NCBI GenBank assembly: GCA_036732755.1
Contig: DAINBU010000095.1
Location: forward strand, 1 to 20,360
DNA from: DASRRB01 sp036732755
Lineage (GTDB): Bacteria > Planctomycetota > B15-G4 > SIAN01
Length of the DNA: 20,360 bases
Direction of reading: 5' to 3'
Under the pieces are notes generated by a model. The model saw only the letters and a program-made list of their open reading frames with translations, made no database searches and had not been told where the DNA came from. Made by a program: the position numbers and the translations under genes. Of the stretch, positions 1 to 7,773 are shown one piece after another. Numbering within the stretch: position 1 is the first letter of the stretch; the number at the start of each line of letters is the position of its first letter.

Positions 1-209
1 GAACTGCTGCGAGTCGTGCCCGAATGCGCCGAGCGCAGCGAGCCCCCCGTTCATCGTTGGTTTGGGGCGAGCGTGTCCCGTCCATCGAGCCTTTTTCCCC
101 TCCGCCCCTCGACCCGCCCTCGCCCGTCGCGCGTTCAACCACGAACCCCCGCTCCCCGCGGCCTCTTCACCCCCGCCCTCGACGTCCGCTCCAGTTACCA
201 GCCGCGGCG
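1..209. other. Left-edge segment, no firm gene
   Basis: This stretch lies downstream of the accD stop and holds no gene I can support. On the minus strand two ATGs, at 85 and 54, open frames that run off the left edge without a stop, so the 5' end of a further minus-strand gene may lie here. The ATG at 85 has a purine-rich stretch just upstream (AGGGGAAAAAGG). The fragments are under 30 codons and resemble no family I know. Plus-strand frames through the segment are shadows of accD. Confidence 0.3.
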
Positions 210-1115
210 TCAGCGCGTCGGCGTCGCGGGATAGGGCAGCTCGGGCGCCGCCGGCTTCGGGGCGCTCGGCACGGGCGGAGCCGCACCCGGAGCCATCGCC
301 CCGACCAGCCCGTCGAAGAGCTGCGCGAGCGTGTCAACGAGGTCGGTGCGCGGGACGATGCGGTCGATCTGCCCCTTCTGGAGCAGGAACTCGGCGCGCT
401 GGAAGTCCTTGGGGAGCTTCTGCTTGATCGTCTGCTCGATCACGCGCGGGCCGGCGAAGCCGATCAGCGCGCGCGGCTCCGCGAGCACGACGTCGGCGGT
501 GGTCGCGAACGACGCCGTGACGCCGCCCGTGGTCGGGTCGGTGAGCAGCGCGACGTAGAGGCCGCCCGCGGCGGAGAGGCGCGCCAGCGCGGCGCACGCC
601 TTCTGCATCTGCATCAGCGAGATCGCCCCCTCGTGCATGCGCGCCCCGCCCGACGCGCAGACCAGCACGAGCGGCGCTCGCCGCTCGAGCGCGAGCTCGG
701 CCGCGAGCAGCACCTTGTGGCCGACCACCACCCCCATCGACCCGCCGAGGAACTCGAACTCCATCGCCCCGAACACGATCGGCCGGCCGCGCAGCCGGCC
801 GGTCCCGATGACGAGCGCGTCGTTGCGGCCGGTCTTCTTCTGCTCTTCCTTGAGCTTGTCGGTGTAGGACTGGCCCTTCGCCGAGAAGCCGAGCGAGTCG
901 ATCGCCTCGAGGTCGGCCGCGACCTCCTCGAAGGAATCGGGGTCGAGGATCGAATCGATGCGCTCCTGCGCCGACATCCGGAAGTGGTGGCCGCACTTCT
1001 TGCAGACCTTGTGCGCCTCGAGCAGCTCCTTCTGGAAGAGCATCTCCTTGCAGACGTCGCACTTCGTCCACAGGCCTTCGGGCATCTCGCGCTTGCGGAA
1101 GCGCATCCACGCCAT
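210..1115 (-). CDS. accD: Acetyl-CoA carboxylase carboxyltransferase subunit beta
   Basis: AccD is the beta half of the carboxyltransferase that moves the carboxyl group from biotin to acetyl-CoA, giving malonyl-CoA for fatty acid synthesis in the cytoplasm. The 301-residue product has the N-terminal four-Cys zinc finger (C19, C22, C38, C41). A crotonase-like core follows, with GGSMG at 124-128 and the active-site loop SGGARM at 155-160, then TGGVTASFA. Length is normal for the family; the last 25 or so residues are a Pro/Ala-rich tail. The ATG start has AGAGGG 7 nt upstream, and that site overlaps the rpe stop codon, so translation is probably coupled to rpe. It is the last recognised gene of a four-gene operon. 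The partner accA is not in the window. Confidence 0.97.
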   Translation of the reverse strand: MAWMRFRKREMPEGLWTKCDVCKEMLFQKELLEAHKVCKKCGHHFRMSAQERIDSILDPDSFEEVAADLEAIDSLGFSAKGQSYTDKLKEEQKKTGRNDALVIGTGRLRGRPIVFGAMEFEFLGGSMGVVVGHKVLLAAELALERRAPLVLVCASGGARMHEGAISLMQMQKACAALARLSAAGGLYVALLTDPTTGGVTASFATTADVVLAEPRALIGFAGPRVIEQTIKQKLPKDFQRAEFLLQKGQIDRIVPRTDLVDTLAQLFDGLVGAMAPGAAPPVPSAPKPAAPELPYPATPTR

Positions 1116-1127
1116 GTCGGATCCCTC

Positions 1128-1805
1128 TCAGCGGACCGGGGCGCGCTCGGCCGCGGCGCGCTCGGCGCCGGAACGGAGCTCGCCGATGCGCGCCTTCACG
1201 TCGGCGGCGCCGAACACGGCGCTGCCCGCCACGAAGACGTTCGCCCCCGCGGCGGCCGCCGCGGCGACGGTCGACGGCCCGATGCCGCCGTCGATCTCGA
1301 GGTCGCCGCGGAAGCCGGCCGCGCGCAGGCGGGCGAACTTCGGCAGCACCTCCGGCATGAACTTCTGTCCGCCGAAACCGGGGCGGACGCTCATCACCAG
1401 GACCATCGCGAGCCGGTCGAGGAAGGGCAGCAGGCGCTCGGCCGGAGTCTCGGGGTTCACCGACATCGCCGGCCGCCCGCCCGCGGCGAGGATCGCGTCG
1501 ATCACCGCGTCGGGCCGGTCGGTCGCCTCGACGTGGAAGGTGAGCCCGGCCGCCCCCGCCTCGACGTAGCGGCGCGCGTACTCGAGCGGGTTCGAGATCA
1601 TGATGTGGACGTCGAGCGGCTTCTTGGCCACGCGCTTCAGCGCCTCGACCACCGGCAGTCCGATCGTCAGGTTGGGGACGAAGTGGCCGTCCATGACGTC
1701 GACGTGGAGCAGGTCGGCCCCGGCGTCCTCGACGCGGCGGACCTCCTCGGCAAGACGGCCGAAATCGGCGGACAGGAGCGACGGCGCGATCCGGATCGGG
1801 GGCAT
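1128..1805 (-). CDS. rpe: Ribulose-phosphate 3-epimerase
   Basis: This enzyme interconverts ribulose 5-phosphate and xylulose 5-phosphate in the pentose phosphate pathway (a TIM barrel using a divalent metal). The 225-residue product starts with the typical IAPSLLSADF. It keeps the metal and catalytic residues H34, D36, H67 and D172, the HVDVMDGHFVPN and SVRPGFGGQKF motifs, and a phosphate-binding loop near the C-terminus. The open frame extends further upstream, but homology begins exactly at the ATG at 1805. That ATG lies 5 nt after the stop of the preceding gene and has no clear ribosome-binding site, consistent with translational coupling. The accD ribosome-binding site overlaps this gene's stop codon. 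Confidence 0.96.
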   Translation of the reverse strand: MPPIRIAPSLLSADFGRLAEEVRRVEDAGADLLHVDVMDGHFVPNLTIGLPVVEALKRVAKKPLDVHIMISNPLEYARRYVEAGAAGLTFHVEATDRPDAVIDAILAAGGRPAMSVNPETPAERLLPFLDRLAMVLVMSVRPGFGGQKFMPEVLPKFARLRAAGFRGDLEIDGGIGPSTVAAAAAAGANVFVAGSAVFGAADVKARIGELRSGAERAAAERAPVR

Positions 1806-1810
1806 GCGGC

Positions 1811-2878
1811 TCAGTATAGGCGCAGCCGCGCCGCCCTCGGCGCGAGCTCCGCGGCGGAGCGCAATTCCGGCAGGAGCCGCTCGATCCGTCGCCGCGCCTC
1901 GTCGAGACCGGCCGCGTCGCCGGCGCGCTGCGCCGCCTCCCCGAGCGCGAGCGCGAACTCCGCGGAGAGGCGATCGGTGCCGAGGTCCTCGAGCACCGCG
2001 AGCCCGCGCCGCCACGCCGCCACCTCCGCCGGCGCGTCGCCGCGGCTGCGCGCGACGTCGGCCTCGGCGCGCTCGAGGTCCCACGCGACCATCGGATCGT
2101 GCAACTCGCCGCTGTCGCGACGCACCTCGGCGAGGCGCGTCGTCGCGCTCCCGGTCTCGCCGAGCGCCGCCTCCTGCGCCGCGAGCTCGACGGCGACGTA
2201 GTGGCGCCAGCTGCGGCCGTGCTCCTCGAGCTCCGCGCGCGCCTCGAGCATCCCGCGCAGCAGCGCCGCCGCTTCGTGTGCGTCGCCGCGCAGCGAGAGC
2301 TCGCGCGCCTGCCAGTAGCTGCCCGTGTACTGCAGCAGCCGCGTGCGGCCGCCGGCGAGGCGCGTCCCCTCCCGCATCAGCTCGGCGTCGCGGCACCAGT
2401 ACCCGGTGCGCCAGAGGATGTCGAGCAGCTCGCTCGCCGGGCCGACGTCCTCGGCGACCTTCGGGAAGATCGACCGCACGCCGGCGACGATCTCGGCGCG
2501 CCAGCCGGGTGCGTCGATCTTGTGGAAGCAGCGCAGCAGCTCGAGGTCGGCGAGCGCGTGCAGGATCGAGCCGCGCGACGGCCCGGTCGCGAGGTCGGCG
2601 CAGAGCTGCGCCAGTTCCGGCAGCGCCGCCTTCGGCCGGTCGAGCGGGAAGGCGAGCGTCCGCGCCGCGAGATAGCGCAGGAGCTCCTGGAACGGGTGGA
2701 GCCCCGCGCGCCCGGCGTCGGCCGCCATCCGGCGCAGCGCGTCGACGTAATGCGGGAGGCGCTGGAAGTCGGCCTCGCCGTCGAGCGCCAGGAAGGCGCG
2801 CACCCGCTCCCGATGGCCCGCCGCGAAGAGGGCGGTGAGCTCGCGCTCGGCCCAGCGGCGCAGGCGCTCGCTCGTCAC
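1811..2878 (-). CDS. Helical-repeat (TPR-like) protein of unknown function
   Basis: The 355-residue product belongs to no family I can name. It is almost entirely predicted helix, rich in Ala, Leu, Arg and Glu. Repeated paired-helix segments alternate small and bulky residues in the spacing of tetratricopeptide or similar solenoid repeats, most clearly in the second half (about 170-340). There is no signal peptide or membrane segment, so it should be cytoplasmic. The start is GTG, 10 nt after the stop of the Hsp90-family gene, and rpe follows after 5 nt, so it belongs to the same transcript. By position it could be a partner of the chaperone, since TPR proteins bind Hsp90 in eukaryotes. That is inference only: the chaperone here lacks the C-terminal MEEVD tail those TPR proteins recognise. 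Confidence 0.75.
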   Translation of the reverse strand: MTSERLRRWAERELTALFAAGHRERVRAFLALDGEADFQRLPHYVDALRRMAADAGRAGLHPFQELLRYLAARTLAFPLDRPKAALPELAQLCADLATGPSRGSILHALADLELLRCFHKIDAPGWRAEIVAGVRSIFPKVAEDVGPASELLDILWRTGYWCRDAELMREGTRLAGGRTRLLQYTGSYWQARELSLRGDAHEAAALLRGMLEARAELEEHGRSWRHYVAVELAAQEAALGETGSATTRLAEVRRDSGELHDPMVAWDLERAEADVARSRGDAPAEVAAWRRGLAVLEDLGTDRLSAEFALALGEAAQRAGDAAGLDEARRRIERLLPELRSAAELAPRAARLRLY

Positions 2879-2888
2879 GGCCGGTCTT

Positions 2889-4775
2889 TCACGGGATGTT
2901 CAGCAGCGCCGCGAGCGACGCCATCGCGCTCTCGAAGGCGCCGCGCGACTCCTCGGCGGCGAGCTGCTTGCCCGCGAAGAAGCGCGCCCCCTGCAGCAGC
3001 AGGTCGGCCGCCGGCGCGAACGACGGGTCGGCCGAGCCGCGCCGCTCGAGCTCGCCGAGCAGCGCGCTGCCGGCGTTCAGGTGGAGCACCGGGCCCGCGC
3101 CGTCGCCGCCGCGCCGCTCGACGTACTCGCGCAGCAGCGCGCCGATCGGCCCCTCGAGCGACCCCTGCTGCAGCGCGTCGCGCACGCGCCGGACGCGGTC
3201 GTGCGTCGGCGGATAGATCAGCAGCGCCGGCAGCGTGGCCGGCTCGAAGCGGACGGCACGACACGCGACGCCGCGCCCCTCGAAGTGGCGCACGAGCTCC
3301 GGCAGCGCGCCGTCGGCGGCGGCGAAGAGGGCCGTGGACCCGGAGGTGAGCTGGGCGAGCCGCACGTCGGGGCGCGCGGCCGCGTAGCGGCGCAGGAACG
3401 CCTCTTCGGCGAAGCGCGACGCGTCGACGACGACCCGGCCGCGCGCTTCGAACAGGAGCCGCTCCTGGTTCAGCCCGGCGTCGTCGCTGAAGTAGTGCAG
3501 CTCGCCGCCGTTGACGGCGCGCACCTCGGGCAGCGTGAGGCGGCCGCGCGACGTCTCGAACTGGACGCGGTCGGCCACGCACTCGAAGAGCCGCGGCGCC
3601 TGGACGGCCCACCCCTTGATCAGGTCGTTGTGGGCGAAGACGACCTCGTTCCACGCGGCCGGCTGCTCGCGCGCGAGCGTCTCGAAGTGGGCGAGCAGCG
3701 CCGCCTCGAGCCCGGCCTGCACCTGCCGGAACGTCTCGTCCTGGCGCAGCGCCTCGCGGCTCACCGTCGGCCGCAGCCGCGGCGACTCGACCACGCCGCG
3801 CACGAAGCGCGCCCACGCCGGCAGGAGGTCGCGCTCGCGCTCGCACAGGAACATGCGCCGCACGTAGATCGCGACGTCGCCGTACTCCTGCAGCGACGTG
3901 ATCGAGCCGGGCGGGACGAAGAGGACGCCCGCGAGCGGGATCGTGACGCGGTCGTCGCCGAGCTTCAGCACGACGTCGGAGAGCGGCACCACCGTGAGCG
4001 GCTCGACGCCGAAGCGGGCGCGCACGAACTCGACGTACTCCTCGTGCCTCCCCGCCTCGGTCGTCGCGCCGTCGTCGCCGTGCCAGGGCGCGCGGCCGCG
4101 ATTGACCGGCTCGTCGTCCTCGCCGTCGCCGAGGAAGACCGGCGTCGGCAGGAAGTCGGCGAAGAGCCGGATCGCGCGCGAGAGGACGTCGGGGTCGAGG
4201 AGGAACTGCGCGTGAGGCTTGAGCTCCATGCGCAGGGTCGTGCCGGCGGCGCGGCCCGGCTCCGCCCCCTCCACCACCGTCGCGAGCTCGTAGCTCGGTC
4301 CGCCGCTCGACACGAAGCGCAGCGTCGGGCTGCCGGGCCGGAAGGAGCGCGTCGTCAGGACGACACGCCGCGCCAGCAGGAAGGCGGAGAGGAAGCCGAG
4401 CCCGAACTGGCCGACGAGCTGCTCGGCCGCCGCGACCTCGTCCGCGTCGCCGACCTCGAGCCGCATGCGCAGCTCGCGGGTGTACGAGCGCCCGATCGTC
4501 GCGAGGAACTCGGCGATCTCCCCCTCCGTCAGGCCGCTCCCGTTGTCGGCGAGCTCGAGCCAGCGCTCGCGCGCGCTGAAGCGGACGTCGACGCGCGCCC
4601 GGTAGGCTGCCTCCCGGCCCTCGACGCGGCGCCGCTCGCACGAGTCGTGGGCGTTCTGGAGCGCCTCGCGCAGCGCCACCGACGGATCGGAGTAGAGATG
4701 CTCGCTCAGGATCGTGAGGAGCCCCGGCAGATGGAGTCCCATCGGCAGCTTGCGCGGGAGGGCGGGGTCGCTCAT
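2889..4775 (-). CDS. Hsp90-family molecular chaperone (HtpG-like)
   Basis: This is an ATP-dependent cytoplasmic chaperone of 628 residues, close to bacterial HtpG in length but divergent. The N-terminal GHKL ATPase shows E37 (catalytic Glu) and N41 in REALQNAHDS, DNGSG at 77-81, and the lid glycine motif GQFGLGF at 122-128. The middle domain has RRMFL, then FVRGVVES and the catalytic-loop Arg R340 in TVSRE, as in E. coli HtpG. The C-terminal dimerisation part is weakly conserved and there is no MEEVD. The N-terminus (a LLTILSEHLYS stretch before the first motif) resembles the actinobacterial-type HSP90 family rather than E. coli HtpG. The ATG at 4775 is the first in frame after the divergent glycosylase start; a later ATG at 4742 is less likely. 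It is the first gene of the chaperone-unknown-rpe-accD operon. Confidence 0.92.
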   Translation of the reverse strand: MSDPALPRKLPMGLHLPGLLTILSEHLYSDPSVALREALQNAHDSCERRRVEGREAAYRARVDVRFSARERWLELADNGSGLTEGEIAEFLATIGRSYTRELRMRLEVGDADEVAAAEQLVGQFGLGFLSAFLLARRVVLTTRSFRPGSPTLRFVSSGGPSYELATVVEGAEPGRAAGTTLRMELKPHAQFLLDPDVLSRAIRLFADFLPTPVFLGDGEDDEPVNRGRAPWHGDDGATTEAGRHEEYVEFVRARFGVEPLTVVPLSDVVLKLGDDRVTIPLAGVLFVPPGSITSLQEYGDVAIYVRRMFLCERERDLLPAWARFVRGVVESPRLRPTVSREALRQDETFRQVQAGLEAALLAHFETLAREQPAAWNEVVFAHNDLIKGWAVQAPRLFECVADRVQFETSRGRLTLPEVRAVNGGELHYFSDDAGLNQERLLFEARGRVVVDASRFAEEAFLRRYAAARPDVRLAQLTSGSTALFAAADGALPELVRHFEGRGVACRAVRFEPATLPALLIYPPTHDRVRRVRDALQQGSLEGPIGALLREYVERRGGDGAGPVLHLNAGSALLGELERRGSADPSFAPAADLLLQGARFFAGKQLAAEESRGAFESAMASLAALLNIP

Positions 4776-4796
4776 GGCCGCGGAATCTATCTCCCG

Positions 4797-5591
4797 TTGC
4801 CGAAGAGCTTCTACGCGCGCCCCGTCCACGCGGTCGCGCGCGACCTGATCGGCAAGCTCCTGGTCCGGCGCGACGGGACGAGCCTCCGGATCGCCCGGAT
4901 CGTCGAAGTCGAGGCGTACGCGGGCCGCCTCGACCCGGCGAGCCACAGCTTCCGCGGCCCGACGCCGCGCTGCGCGACGATGTTCGGCGCGCTCGGCCGC
5001 CTCTACGTCTACTTCACCTACGGCGCCCACTTCTGCGTCAACGTCGTCGCCGGCTCGCGCCGCGACGCCGCCGCGGTCCTCCTGCGCGCGGCCGAGCCGC
5101 GCGAGGGGATCGAGGCGATGCGCGCGGGACGGCGCGCGCGCACGAAGCCGGGCGCGACGGCCGACGCGCTCGCGCGCGGCGGGCTCGACGCGCGCCTCGC
5201 CTCCGGCCCCGGCAACCTGGCGGCCGCCTTCTCGTTCGCGCGCGAGCACGACGGCCTCGACCTCACCCGTGGCGACGTCGCGTGGCTCGCCGCCGACCCG
5301 CAGCGTCAGCGCGGAAGCAAGGCGGACGGCGCGGAGCCGGACTGGACGCCGCGCATCGGCCTCTCGTCGCGCGAGGCGAGCCGGTGGCTCTGGCGCTGCG
5401 TCGATGCCGCCAGCGCCGCCCCGACGCGGATCCCGGCGACGTGGCCGCGGGCGCGCGCTCCGCAGCCGACGCTCGCGACGTTGCGGGTCAGTCTTGGGCG
5501 GCTCCGTCGAGGAGCAGCGCCTGCACGCCCGGCAGCGTCTCCCCCTCCAGCGCCTCGAGGAAAGCGCCGCCTCCGGTCGAGACGTGGGTGA
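4797..5591 (+). CDS. DNA-3-methyladenine glycosylase (AAG/MPG family)
   Basis: This base-excision repair enzyme removes alkylated purines from DNA. Counting from a TTG start at 4797, all residues known from human AAG are present: general base E39 and Y41 in VEAYAG, H50, stacking tyrosines Y72 and Y75 in LYVYFTYG, N82 and R97. The C-terminal TPRIGLS block sits near residue 190. No ATG or GTG fits: the ATG at 4774 is out of frame, and family homology starts at the PKSFYARP segment right after the TTG. No clear ribosome-binding site is seen. The frame runs to 264 residues, whereas the family usually ends near 200. Third-position GC collapses after 5487, exactly where the frame enters antisense pgk, so the last 35 or so residues are probably run-on translation caused by a lost stop or an indel. 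Confidence 0.9.
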   Translation: MPKSFYARPVHAVARDLIGKLLVRRDGTSLRIARIVEVEAYAGRLDPASHSFRGPTPRCATMFGALGRLYVYFTYGAHFCVNVVAGSRRDAAAVLLRAAEPREGIEAMRAGRRARTKPGATADALARGGLDARLASGPGNLAAAFSFAREHDGLDLTRGDVAWLAADPQRQRGSKADGAEPDWTPRIGLSSREASRWLWRCVDAASAAPTRIPATWPRARAPQPTLATLRVSLGRLRRGAAPARPAASPPPAPRGKRRLRSRRG

Positions 5592-6697
5592 AGCGGCCTT
5601 CGAGGCCGAACTTCTCGATCACGGCGACCGAGTCGCCGCCGCCGACCACGGTCGTGTTGCGGTTGGCCGCGATCGCCTCGGCGATCGCCTTCGAGCCGGC
5701 CGCGAAGCTCGCCCACTCGAAGACGCCGAGCGGACCGTTCCAGACCACGGTCTTCGCGCCGGCGATCTCCTTCTGAAATGCCGCGATGGTCTTCGGGCCG
5801 ACGTCGAGGCCGAGCTTCCCTTCGGGGATGTCGACGCCGTCGATCCGCTCGGGCGGCGCGTTCTCGGCGAAGCTCGCCGCCACGACGTGGTCGACCGGCA
5901 GGAGCAGGCGGACCTTGCGCGCCGCCGCCTTCGCGAGCGCCGCCTTGGCGACGTCGAGGCGCTCCTTCTCGAGCTTGCTCGCGCCGATCTTCCTGCCCTG
6001 CGNNNNNNNNNNACGTGTAGGCCATCCCGCCGCCGATCAGCAGCGCGTCGACCCGATCGAGGAGCTGGTCGACGACCTTGATCTTGTCGGAGACCTTGGC
6101 GCCGCCCAGCACCGCCACGAACGGCTTCTGCACGTTCGCCAGCAGGCGGTCGAGCGCGGCGATCTCCTTCTCCATCAGGAGCCCGGCCGCGCGCGCCTTC
6201 GGAGGGATCAGCGCCGCGACGCCGGTGACGCTCGCGTGGGCGCGGTGCGCCGTCCCGAAGGCGTCGTTCACGTAGCGCTCCGCGCCGTTCGCGAGCTGCG
6301 CGGCAAAGGCGGCGTCGCCCTTCTCCTCCTCGGGATGGAAGCGGACGTTCTCGAGCAGGACGACGTCGCCCGCCTTCAGCGCGGCGAGCGCCTTCGCGAC
6401 CTCGGGCCCGACGCACTCGCGCAGCGCGAGGACCGGCTTTCCGAGCAGCTCCGACAGGCGCTTCGCGCAGGGGGCGAGGCGCAGCCCCTCCTCCGGCCCC
6501 TTCTTGGGCCGGCCGAGGTGGCTCGCGAGCACGACCTGCGCGCCGCGCTTCACCAGATCCTGGATCGTCGGGACCGCCGCGCGGATGCGCGTGTCCTCGG
6601 CGATGCGACCCATTTCGTCGAGCGGAACATTGAAGTCGACGCGGACGAAGACGCGGCGGTTCGCGACGTCGAGCTCGCCGAGCTTCTGGAAGCGCAT
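5488..6697 (-). CDS. pgk: Phosphoglycerate kinase (interrupted by assembly gap)
   Basis: This glycolytic enzyme makes ATP and 3-phosphoglycerate from 1,3-bisphosphoglycerate. The N-terminal part (228 residues to the gap) has VRVDFNVPL, ASHLGRPKKG, LLENVRFHPEEEKGD, NDAFGTAHR and LGGAKVSDKI. It stops in GGGMAYT. After the gap the frame resumes at QGRKIG and continues through VVWNGPLGVFE, VVGGGDSVA and the C-terminal THVSTGGGAFLE nucleotide-binding loop. With the family's usual FLKA between the halves the protein is about 402 residues, normal for Pgk. As written, the 10 Ns shift the frame; this looks like an assembly placeholder, not a pseudogene. It starts 14 nt after the gap stop codon and is clearly cotranscribed with it. 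Its 3' end is overlapped antisense by the glycosylase frame. Confidence 0.96.
6003..6012. other. Run of 10 Ns (assembly gap) inside pgk
   Basis: Ten consecutive Ns interrupt pgk between the codons for MAYT and QGRKIG. A run of exactly 10 is a common scaffolding placeholder. On the coding strand one base (T) follows ACG before the Ns and two bases (CG) follow them. Restoring the conserved Pgk residues F-L-K-A needs 9 bases, not 10, and leaves both flanks in frame. Confidence 0.97.
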
Positions 6698-6711
6698 CGC
6701 AGCCGCCCCGC

Positions 6712-7719
6712 TCACTTCTTCGCGTGGGCGAGCTTGATCAGGTCGCAGACGCGCGACGAGTAGCCGAACTCGTTGTCGTACCAGGCGAAGACCTTCACCG
6801 AGCGCGCGCCCAGCATCATCGTCGACTTGGCGTCGAAGACCGCCGAATGGCTGTTGCCGATGACGTCGCTCGAGACGATCTCGTCCTCGGTGTATTCGAG
6901 GACGTTCTTCATCGGGCCGCTCGCGGCCGCCTTGAACGCGGCGTTCACGCTCTCGCGGGTCGCGTCGCTCTTGAGCTCGCAGACCAGGTCGACGATCGAG
7001 CCGTCCGGCACCGGCACGCGCAGCGAGGTGCCGTCGAGCTTGCCCTTGAGGTCGGGCAGGACCTTGCCGACCGCGCGCGCCGCGCCGGTCGAGGTCGGGA
7101 TGATGTTGACCGCGGCCGCGCGCGCGCGCCGCAGGTCCTTGTGGATCAGGTCGGAGACGCGCTGGTCGTTGGTGTAGGCGTGGACCGTCGTCATGAAGCC
7201 GTGGTCGATGCCGAACTTGTCGTGCAGCACCTTGGCGACCGGCGCGACGCAGTTGGTCGTGCACGAGGCGTTGGAGAGGATCAGGTCGGTCGGGAGCAGC
7301 TGGTCGTCGTTGACGCCGATCACGACCATCCGGTCGACCTCGTCCTTGGGAGGGACCGTGAGCAGCACCTTCTTCGCGCCGGCGGCGACGTGCTTCTGGC
7401 AGTCGGCCTTGCTCGTGAAGACGCCGGTCGACTCGACGGCGAAGTCGATCGCGAGGTCCTTCCAGGGCAGCTTCGCCGGATCCTTCTCGGCGATGACCTT
7501 GACGCGCCGCCCGTCGACGTCGAGGTAGCCCTCGCCTGACGCGACCGTCCCGGGGAAGCGGCCGAAGATCGAGTCGTACTTGAGCAGGTGCGCGAGGCCG
7601 GCCGGGTCGGTCAGGTCGTTGATCGCGACGACCTCGAACTCCTTCGGCTGCGCGCACATGATGCGGAAGACGTTGCGGCCGATGCGCCCGAAGCCGTTGA
7701 TCCCGATCCGGATGGCCAT
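6712..7719 (-). CDS. gap: Glyceraldehyde-3-phosphate dehydrogenase, type I
   Basis: GAPDH oxidises glyceraldehyde 3-phosphate to 1,3-bisphosphoglycerate with NAD. The 335-residue product begins with the Rossmann motif GINGFGRIGR and carries an Asp (D35 in AINDL), which favours NAD over NADP. The active-site SNASCTTNC has catalytic C153; H180 in TVHAYTNDQ is the partner base. RVPVPDGS and WYDNEFGYS are also present. Length is typical. The ATG at 7719 has AGGAG about 10 nt upstream. pgk follows after 14 nt, a very common arrangement, and the product of this enzyme is the substrate of Pgk. The gene is transcribed divergently from tilS with a 54-nt spacer that must hold both promoters. Confidence 0.98.
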   Translation of the reverse strand: MAIRIGINGFGRIGRNVFRIMCAQPKEFEVVAINDLTDPAGLAHLLKYDSIFGRFPGTVASGEGYLDVDGRRVKVIAEKDPAKLPWKDLAIDFAVESTGVFTSKADCQKHVAAGAKKVLLTVPPKDEVDRMVVIGVNDDQLLPTDLILSNASCTTNCVAPVAKVLHDKFGIDHGFMTTVHAYTNDQRVSDLIHKDLRRARAAAVNIIPTSTGAARAVGKVLPDLKGKLDGTSLRVPVPDGSIVDLVCELKSDATRESVNAAFKAAASGPMKNVLEYTEDEIVSSDVIGNSHSAVFDAKSTMMLGARSVKVFAWYDNEFGYSSRVCDLIKLAHAKK

Positions 7720-7773
7720 GACCTGACGTCTCCTGGAATGCCACTTGGGCCCTGGAAGGGGCGAACAGACTAG

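Noticed and set aside
24..2201. Long plus-strand open frame (725 codons)
   Set aside because: It is an antisense shadow of accD, rpe and the helical protein. It is Arg/Ala/Glu-rich nonsense with no homology, caused by lack of stop codons in GC-rich DNA.
2835..4796. Upstream extension of the glycosylase frame
   Set aside because: The frame is open but is antisense to the chaperone, and the enzyme homology begins only at 4797.
5488..6697. pgk as a frameshifted pseudogene
   Set aside because: The frame break falls exactly at the N run, both halves are fully conserved, and a 9-base fill restores the frame.
7732..7757. Direct repeat CCTGGAA in the gap/tilS spacer as an operator
   Set aside because: Seven bases, one copy forming part of the gap ribosome-binding region; too short to separate from chance.
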